Below, piece after piece: positions 58,549-64,000 of a stretch of DNA of 64,000 nucleotides. The stretch covers positions 62,001 through 126,000 of the forward strand of contig JAKSDI010000021.1 of the NCBI GenBank assembly GCA_022360175.1, read 5' to 3'. The position numbers and the translations under genes are program-made. The stretch comes from Chitinophagales bacterium (GTDB lineage Bacteria; Bacteroidota; Bacteroidia; Chitinophagales; Saprospiraceae). Numbering within the stretch: the stretch's first letter is position 1; every line of letters begins with the position of its first letter. Under the pieces are notes generated by a model. It was not told the origin of the DNA. It did not search any database and saw nothing but the letters and a program-made list of their open reading frames with translations.

Positions 58549-60450
58549 CTAACCTAATGCTCCGGATTTAATTGCTTCTACAATTTCCGGGTTCAACAGC
58601 GTTGAGGTATCTCCCAGGTTGGAAGTGTCTCCAGATGCTACTTTGCGTAAGATTCGGCGCATAATCTTTCCAGATCGCGTTTTGGGTAATCCAGTTACTA
58701 CCTGAATTTTATCAGGCTTGGCAATAGGGCCGATTTCTTTCGTAACAACTTTTAATAACTCCTTACGGAAAACATCTTCATCATCTACAGGGTCAGAAGT
58801 GATTACGTAGGCATAAATACCCTGCCCCTTGATATCATGAGGATAACCCACCACAGCAGATTCTACTACTAATGGATGTTCATTAATAGCATTTTCTACT
58901 TCAGCTGTTCCCATACGATGGCCAGATACATTGATTACATCATCTACACGGCCAATGATGCGATACATGCCGTCTGCATCTCGACGAGCTCCATCGCCAG
59001 TGAAATACTTATTTTCGAAGTGAGAGAAATAAGTTAAGCGGCAGCGCTCATGATCTCCATAGGTTGTACGAAGCATAGAAGGCCATGGAAATTTAACACA
59101 TAATAAACCTTCAATATCATTACCATCTAACTCATTACCATCAGCATCCATTAGGCATGGCTGGATACCGGGTAGGGGGTAACCAGCATGTGCTGGTTTC
59201 ATAGGACTATGGCTTCCCAAACCAGAAATCATAATGCCTCCCGTTTCTGTTTGCCACCAGGTGTCAACGATAGGAGCGTTTCCTTTACCAACTTTGTCAT
59301 AGTACCATTCCCATGCTTCTTCGTTAATGGGTTCTCCCACAGATCCCAGCACTTTAATAGAACTCAAGTCGTATTTTTCTACCCATTCATCTCCCTGAGC
59401 CATCAGGGCCCGGATGGCTGTTGGTGCGGTATAGAATTGATTGACTTTCAGTTTATCGCATACCTGCCAAAAACGGCCTGCATCAGGATAAGTAGGCACT
59501 CCTTCAAACATAACAGTAGTAGCACCTGCCAATAATGGCCCATATACTATATAAGAATGGCCTGTGATCCAGCCAATATCAGCAGTACACCAGTAGATGT
59601 CACCTTCCTCATATTGGAATACATTCTTAAATGAAAACGCAGTATAGACCATATACCCACCGCAAGTATGAACAACCCCTTTAGGCTTGCCTGTTGATCC
59701 GGAAGTATATAGAATAAATAGCATGTCTTCTGAATCCATTTCTTCCGCTTCACAAGTAGTGCTTTGGCCTTCTACTTCGTCATGCCACCACTTGTCTCGG
59801 CCACCAACCATCTCAATACTATCACCAGTGTTTTTGTGAACGAGAATTGTTTCTATGCTATCACATCCCAAAGCCATTGCATCATCAACAATTTTTTTGA
59901 CTGGAATGTGTTTTGTACCTCTATTGTTATAATCTGAACAAATAACCATCTTACAACTAGCATCATTAATTCTATCGGCAAGTGCTTGTGCTGAAAAACC
60001 AGCAAAAACGACAGAGTGTATGGCTCCTATACGTGCACAAGCTAATACGGCGATAGCCAGCTCCGGGACCATTGGCATATAAAAGCAAACACGGTCCCCT
60101 TTTTCTATACCATTAGCTCTTAATGCATTGGCCGCTTTGCACACTTCTGCATGTAACTGTTTATAGGTAAATTCTTTAGCTGGTTCATTAGGATCGTTAG
60201 GTTCAAATAAAATGGCAACCTGATCTCCTCTTTCTTCTAGGTGTCTATCTAAGCAGTTTTCAGTGATATTCATCTTACCACCTACAAACCAATTGACATT
60301 GGGCTCGCTGAAATTCCAGTCGAGTACCTTATCCCATTTTTTTCTCCATTGGAAGGAAGACGCTTGTTCTGCCCAAAAGCCTTCAGGGTCTTCTACACTT
60401 CTTTTATATACTTCCTTATATTCGTCAAAAGACTTGATCTGTAGTGTCAT
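58549..60450 (-). CDS. acs: acetyl-CoA synthetase
   Basis: Converts acetate, ATP and CoA to acetyl-CoA. The 633-residue enzyme has normal length and motifs: NWFVGGKMNITENCLDRHLE near the N-terminus, LYTSGSTGKPKGVVHTCGGY (AMP binding), DIGWITGHSYIVYGPLLAG, DTWWQTETGGIMIS and GLPKTRSGKIMRRILRK, whose lysine is the site of regulatory acetylation in other bacteria. No acetyltransferase or deacetylase gene is next to it. Upstream in the same direction are a response regulator and a symporter-kinase of the CrbS type, a class known to control acs elsewhere. Confidence 0.96.
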   Translation of the reverse strand: MTLQIKSFDEYKEVYKRSVEDPEGFWAEQASSFQWRKKWDKVLDWNFSEPNVNWFVGGKMNITENCLDRHLEERGDQVAILFEPNDPNEPAKEFTYKQLHAEVCKAANALRANGIEKGDRVCFYMPMVPELAIAVLACARIGAIHSVVFAGFSAQALADRINDASCKMVICSDYNNRGTKHIPVKKIVDDAMALGCDSIETILVHKNTGDSIEMVGGRDKWWHDEVEGQSTTCEAEEMDSEDMLFILYTSGSTGKPKGVVHTCGGYMVYTAFSFKNVFQYEEGDIYWCTADIGWITGHSYIVYGPLLAGATTVMFEGVPTYPDAGRFWQVCDKLKVNQFYTAPTAIRALMAQGDEWVEKYDLSSIKVLGSVGEPINEEAWEWYYDKVGKGNAPIVDTWWQTETGGIMISGLGSHSPMKPAHAGYPLPGIQPCLMDADGNELDGNDIEGLLCVKFPWPSMLRTTYGDHERCRLTYFSHFENKYFTGDGARRDADGMYRIIGRVDDVINVSGHRMGTAEVENAINEHPLVVESAVVGYPHDIKGQGIYAYVITSDPVDDEDVFRKELLKVVTKEIGPIAKPDKIQVVTGLPKTRSGKIMRRILRKVASGDTSNLGDTSTLLNPEIVEAIKSGALG

Positions 60451-60532
60451 TTTTAACCAGGTTTAATAATGGTTATAGAAATATATAGATATTTATATGT
60501 TTATATTTGTAAAATAAAAGAAAATGGATGAA

Positions 60533-60916
60533 TTATCCAAATTCTACTACTTCATTTATAGTGGAAATAAATTCGTCATTGTCAAAAGGCTTGGTGAGGT
60601 ATACTTCTGCACCATTAGAATAGCCTTTAAATCGGTCTGCTTGTGTGCCTTTCGCGGTAAGAAAAATAATGCGGGTATTGTTATATTGAGGTAAAGCTCT
60701 TACTTTTTGAGCGACTTCAAAGCCATCCATTCCGGGCATCATTACATCTAGCACAAGGATATCTGGAATATATTGTTCCATTGCTTTTAGCGCCTCTATG
60801 CCATTCAGAGACTTACGCACCTGATATCCTTCATTTTTCAGGAGGAATTCGAGCGCTACTAAAATATTGGGCTCATCATCTACAAGTAAAACTTTGGTTT
60901 GTGTTTTATCTTCCAT
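60533..60916 (-). CDS. single-domain response regulator
   Basis: A 127-residue stand-alone receiver domain with the acidic pair D13-D14, phosphoacceptor D57 (ILVLDVMMPGMDGF), Thr in FLTAKG and Lys in YLTKPFD. No output domain. It lies between the symporter-kinase and acs, so it is presumably phosphorylated by that kinase. In CrbSR pairs CrbR has a DNA-binding domain; here that is missing, so signal output must go by protein contact or through another regulator. Confidence 0.93.
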   Translation of the reverse strand: MEDKTQTKVLLVDDEPNILVALEFLLKNEGYQVRKSLNGIEALKAMEQYIPDILVLDVMMPGMDGFEVAQKVRALPQYNNTRIIFLTAKGTQADRFKGYSNGAEVYLTKPFDNDEFISTINEVVEFG

Positions 60917-61038
60917 TGTTTGATTTAGAAGACTGGACAGGGCTTCCAGAATGATTTTTGTTTTTTTTAGTATAAAGCAACTTAAAATTACAGCTTTTTA
61001 ATTGAAAAAAAAATCTTTCGCTGACAAAAGAGGTAGGA

Positions 61039-63768
61039 TTATACTTCCTGTATTTCAGCAAGGGGAAGTTCTATATAGAAAGATGTGTGTTTTCCTGCTT
61101 TGCTGTTTACATAAATCCGGCCGTTGTGTTGTTCGGCAATGGTTTTGGTGATAAAAAGCCCTAGTCCACTTCCTTTAGGCTTACCTTTTTGCTGATCCAT
61201 TATTTGGGTAAACCTTTGAAAGATAAGCTGTTGATCTTTGATGCTAATACCTTTACCATTATCTAGTACCTGAATGACTGCTATATGTCCTTGCACGCTC
61301 AGTCGGGCTTCTACTTTGCCATTGTCCGAATCACAGAATTTAATAGCATTTGAAAGGAGATTGATGACTGCCTGCTTTAATTTGTCAGGAGCACCTAAAA
61401 TGATGGGCTGGCTGGTTGGTAGATGTAATTGATGATTGATATTACTTTCTTCCATCAGTCGTTTTAAGCCGTCGTAAGTTTCTTTAAGTAAGGAAGAAAG
61501 GTTTACCTTTTCAAATTCATCATCAGTAGGTTTTGATTGAATCCTTTCAAGGTCAAGTACCTGATTAATCAATCTTGAAAGGCGCTCACTTTCACTTACG
61601 ACAATATTGAGGAATTCTTCTTTTTGATCGTCTGCCAGATTGGGGGTGTCCAGCATAATTTTGGATAAAGACCGGATCGATGTGATAGGAGTGCGGAGTT
61701 CATGAGTAACAGTGGCAATAAAGTCTGCTTTTAAGTGGTCCAGCTCTTTTAACTTTTCATTTGCCGATTTGAGTTGTTCAGTCGTTTTGACTAATTCAGC
61801 CGATTTTTTTTCGAGGGCTTTACTATACTGAATGATTTCCTGTGTTTGTTCTAGTACTTTGAACATCTCTTCCAGGCTGATGGGATCTTCTTTAGTGATA
61901 GAACCAATAATAATTTTAGCGGAAGCTGCCCCAATAGCACCTGCAAGATGGGTTTCGGCATAGTTCACCAATTCTGCTTCGGCAGTTTTTTGTTGGGATA
62001 GGTCTATACGCTTAATGTTTTCAAATTGATTTAATAAGGAGTTCGTCCGAGGCTCCCCTAAAAATCTGTTGAGTAAAATGCGAATGTCTTTTATTTTTGC
62101 CCGGCGGCGCATTACTTCATATTCATTGCCCGCTTTTCGATATTTGTAGATATCAACAAATAAATCTGCCTGTGATATTTCTAATGGGGTAGGGGTTGTA
62201 TTTAAGGATACAAAGAAATAAGTCAGGGTATTAAATAAAAGACTCCAAAAGGCTGCATTGGCGATATGAGAAGAACCTTCCATCCCAAAGAGCGCATATG
62301 GCCTGAGTAATTTGATACCCATAAAGCCTTCTTCAATGAAGTGAGCAGATATGATGCCTGTTTCTACCAGTGTAGGAAATGGGAGGGTGTATGCCCAAAT
62401 AGTAAAACCAGCTAGGAGCCCCCATATCGCTCCTTTTTTTGTTCCTCTTTTCCAATAAATGCCACCAATTACAGAAGGAACAAATTGTGCAATAGCTGTA
62501 AAAGATATTAGCCCTACAGAGACCAGGGTATATTGCTCACCTACTGCTTTGAAATAACTATAAGCAAATAGCAATACAACGATGATGCTAATCCGTCGAA
62601 TACCCAATAAGCGTTTGTTTAAATTACCATCAGGATAATGTTTTAGATTATTAGACCTTAGTAAGAGGGGTAATACGAGATTGTTGCCAATCATAATACT
62701 CAATGCTATGACCGCTACAATAACCATACTTGTAGCAGCAGAAAATCCTCCAAGTGCCACAAAAAGTGCTAGTATGTTTTTACTGTAGGCCAGCGGGAGC
62801 CCCAATACATATGCATCTGGTTCGAAACTGCCATCTGGAAAATGCATTAATCCTGCTAATGCGATAGGGATTACAAAAACATTGATTAGCAGAAGGTAAA
62901 GAGGAAACATCCAGGAAGCTCTGCCTACGTGATTAGAGTTCGTATTTTCGACTACTGCTACATGAAATTGACGAGGCAATAAGAGCACTGCTGCCATCGA
63001 TAAAAATACTAACCAGAACCACTCCCAGCCATTAATACCTGTTTCTGAAAAATCAAAAAGGCCGACAATGTTTTCATACTGGAAAGCAGATGAGAAGAGG
63101 GCATCAAAACTGCCATATATGCCAAAGGTTACAAATAAACCTACAGCGATAAAGGCCAGCAATTTAAGAATGGATTCAAAAGCAATGGCGGCAATTAGCC
63201 CGGCATGCCTTTCATTCGGGTCAAGATTGCGGGTACCAAATAGGATCGTAAAAATAGCTAAAGCAATAGCAATAAACAGTGCAGTGTCCTGATAAAAGGG
63301 CAATTCTACAGCTGATTGGGATGGAAATCCTCTGAGAAGATTAAAGGTATTGGTGATCGCTTTGAGTTGGATAGATATATAAGGGATGATTCCAAAAACT
63401 GCAATGACCGTGGCAATAAGCCCCAACCATGTACTTTTTCCATAACGGGAAGAAATGAAATCGGCTATAGAAGTCAGGCGCTGGGATTTACTGATCAGTA
63501 TTATTTTCTTAAGGACTAGCCACCACAAAGGTGCAAAGATAGCAGGGCCAAGATAGATTGGTAGAAAACCTATACCAGAAGTGGAAGCTCTACCTACACT
63601 GCCATAAAAAGTCCAGGCAGTACAAAATACCGCAAGAGATAGCGCATAGGTTACAGAATTATTAACCAGGCTTTGCCCTTTTTTTTCTCTTCGCTCAGCA
63701 AAGTGTGCAATGGCAAATAGTAGCACCATATACCCAATCGAGATTAATATGATAATGCTACTATTCAT
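61039..63768 (-). CDS. sodium/solute symporter-histidine kinase (CrbS/CbrA type)
   Basis: A 909-residue inner-membrane protein. Residues about 1-510 are a sodium:solute symporter with some 13 helices (VTYALSLAVFCTAWTFYGSV, GTRNLDPNERHAG). Then a helical linker, a HisKA domain with phosphoacceptor H689 (ATVTHELRTPITSIRSL), and a HATPase domain (NLLSNAIKF, LDNGKGIS, GSGLGLFITK). Related CrbS proteins sense or transport acetate-like substrates and regulate acs; CbrA relatives handle histidine. Neighbouring acs and prpE favour acetate or propionate. It lies 3 bases behind a DUF3311-like gene and 122 bases ahead of the response regulator. Confidence 0.93.
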   Translation of the reverse strand: MNSSIIILISIGYMVLLFAIAHFAERREKKGQSLVNNSVTYALSLAVFCTAWTFYGSVGRASTSGIGFLPIYLGPAIFAPLWWLVLKKIILISKSQRLTSIADFISSRYGKSTWLGLIATVIAVFGIIPYISIQLKAITNTFNLLRGFPSQSAVELPFYQDTALFIAIALAIFTILFGTRNLDPNERHAGLIAAIAFESILKLLAFIAVGLFVTFGIYGSFDALFSSAFQYENIVGLFDFSETGINGWEWFWLVFLSMAAVLLLPRQFHVAVVENTNSNHVGRASWMFPLYLLLINVFVIPIALAGLMHFPDGSFEPDAYVLGLPLAYSKNILALFVALGGFSAATSMVIVAVIALSIMIGNNLVLPLLLRSNNLKHYPDGNLNKRLLGIRRISIIVVLLFAYSYFKAVGEQYTLVSVGLISFTAIAQFVPSVIGGIYWKRGTKKGAIWGLLAGFTIWAYTLPFPTLVETGIISAHFIEEGFMGIKLLRPYALFGMEGSSHIANAAFWSLLFNTLTYFFVSLNTTPTPLEISQADLFVDIYKYRKAGNEYEVMRRRAKIKDIRILLNRFLGEPRTNSLLNQFENIKRIDLSQQKTAEAELVNYAETHLAGAIGAASAKIIIGSITKEDPISLEEMFKVLEQTQEIIQYSKALEKKSAELVKTTEQLKSANEKLKELDHLKADFIATVTHELRTPITSIRSLSKIMLDTPNLADDQKEEFLNIVVSESERLSRLINQVLDLERIQSKPTDDEFEKVNLSSLLKETYDGLKRLMEESNINHQLHLPTSQPIILGAPDKLKQAVINLLSNAIKFCDSDNGKVEARLSVQGHIAVIQVLDNGKGISIKDQQLIFQRFTQIMDQQKGKPKGSGLGLFITKTIAEQHNGRIYVNSKAGKHTSFYIELPLAEIQEV

Positions 63769-63771
63769 GGA

Positions 63772-63981
63772 TCATTTCTTCTTTTTGCTATTTCTGCGTT
63801 CTACTAAGCGGGCAGTTAAGGCAATAATGGTTATCCAACTTAAAAAGATATACCAATAGATAACTGGAATACCCAGCAAACGACTAGTACCACTAAATAG
63901 CTGCAAAAGAGGAAAATTAAACAGCAATAGTGCTACAATAAATAGTCCTAATAGTTTGAATCTTCTATCGCTACTACCCAT
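63772..63981 (-). CDS. DUF3311-like small membrane protein
   Basis: A 69-residue protein with two hydrophobic helices (about residues 8-28 and 37-59) and a Lys-rich tail. GIPVIYWYIFLSWITIIAL resembles the DUF3311 motif of small proteins encoded directly ahead of sodium:solute symporters. It ends 3 bases before the symporter-kinase start, so the two are probably coupled. It may stabilise or tune the transporter half; the role is not known. Confidence 0.75.
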   Translation of the reverse strand: MGSSDRRFKLLGLFIVALLLFNFPLLQLFSGTSRLLGIPVIYWYIFLSWITIIALTARLVERRNSKKKK

Positions 63982-64000
63982 GGATACTGATTAATATTAA

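Overview
The window is from a Bacteroidota chromosome, most likely a Saprospiria- or Cytophagia-type marine or environmental lineage; genus is not assignable from sequence alone. The support is a type IX secretion PorP/SprF gene beside a PorE-like TPR/PD40/OmpA gene, promoter elements of the Bacteroidota form TAnnTTTG with an upstream TTTG, a UpxY-type NusG paralogue, DUF3810, DUF58 and GxxExxY proteins, lack of Shine-Dalgarno sequences, and AT-rich composition.

Layout. 1-18.4 kb is mixed chromosomal backbone: a 5'-truncated alpha-2-macroglobulin, small DUF433/DUF697/SHOCT proteins, a GxxExxY gene between two copies of a hairpin repeat, RlpA with a SPOR domain, a TPR lipoprotein followed in frame by a headless gene remnant, DUF58, thioredoxin, DUF3810, dephospho-CoA kinase and the PorP/PorE-like pair. 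18.4-50.1 kb is one long, almost gap-free plus-strand operon for a contractile injection system (CIS) of the Afp/PVC/AlgoCIS lineage. It begins with a Bacteroidota promoter, a 620-base leader with a possible leader peptide and several hairpins, and a NusG-like antiterminator. Then come cap (DUF4255), sheath, tube, tube initiator, DUF5908 protein, LysM baseplate protein, VgrG-like spike, PAAR tip, gp25, a giant baseplate-J protein, the Afp12-like protein, a repeat-rich coiled-coil fibre candidate, tape measure and AAA+ ATPase. An accessory block follows: a membrane protein, a subtilase-fold protein that appears to lack its catalytic triad, a peptidoglycan-binding/SxGC protein, a 1106-residue protein with an exact 261-residue period, and a lipoprotein.

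50.2-56.4 kb is the probable cargo island: three proteins share an eCIS-core (DUF4157) N-terminal cassette but carry unrelated C-termini (a GExH...GxxH fold reminiscent of EreA/ChaN/TIKI, a metzincin protease, and an NlpC/P60-like cysteine peptidase with an SH3-like region), with small exported proteins between and after them that could be immunity or accessory factors. A perfect 21-bp hairpin ends the island.

56.5-64 kb on the minus strand is a short-chain acyl-CoA module: propionyl-CoA synthetase, acetyl-CoA synthetase, a lone receiver-domain regulator, a sodium/solute-symporter histidine kinase (CrbS/CbrA type) and a small DUF3311-like membrane protein, which suggests acetate/propionate sensing tied to activation.

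No capsid, portal, terminase, integrase or T6SS TssJLM genes are present, so the phage-tail genes are read as a CIS and not as a prophage or classical T6SS. Whether particles are released or membrane-anchored cannot be decided from sequence.
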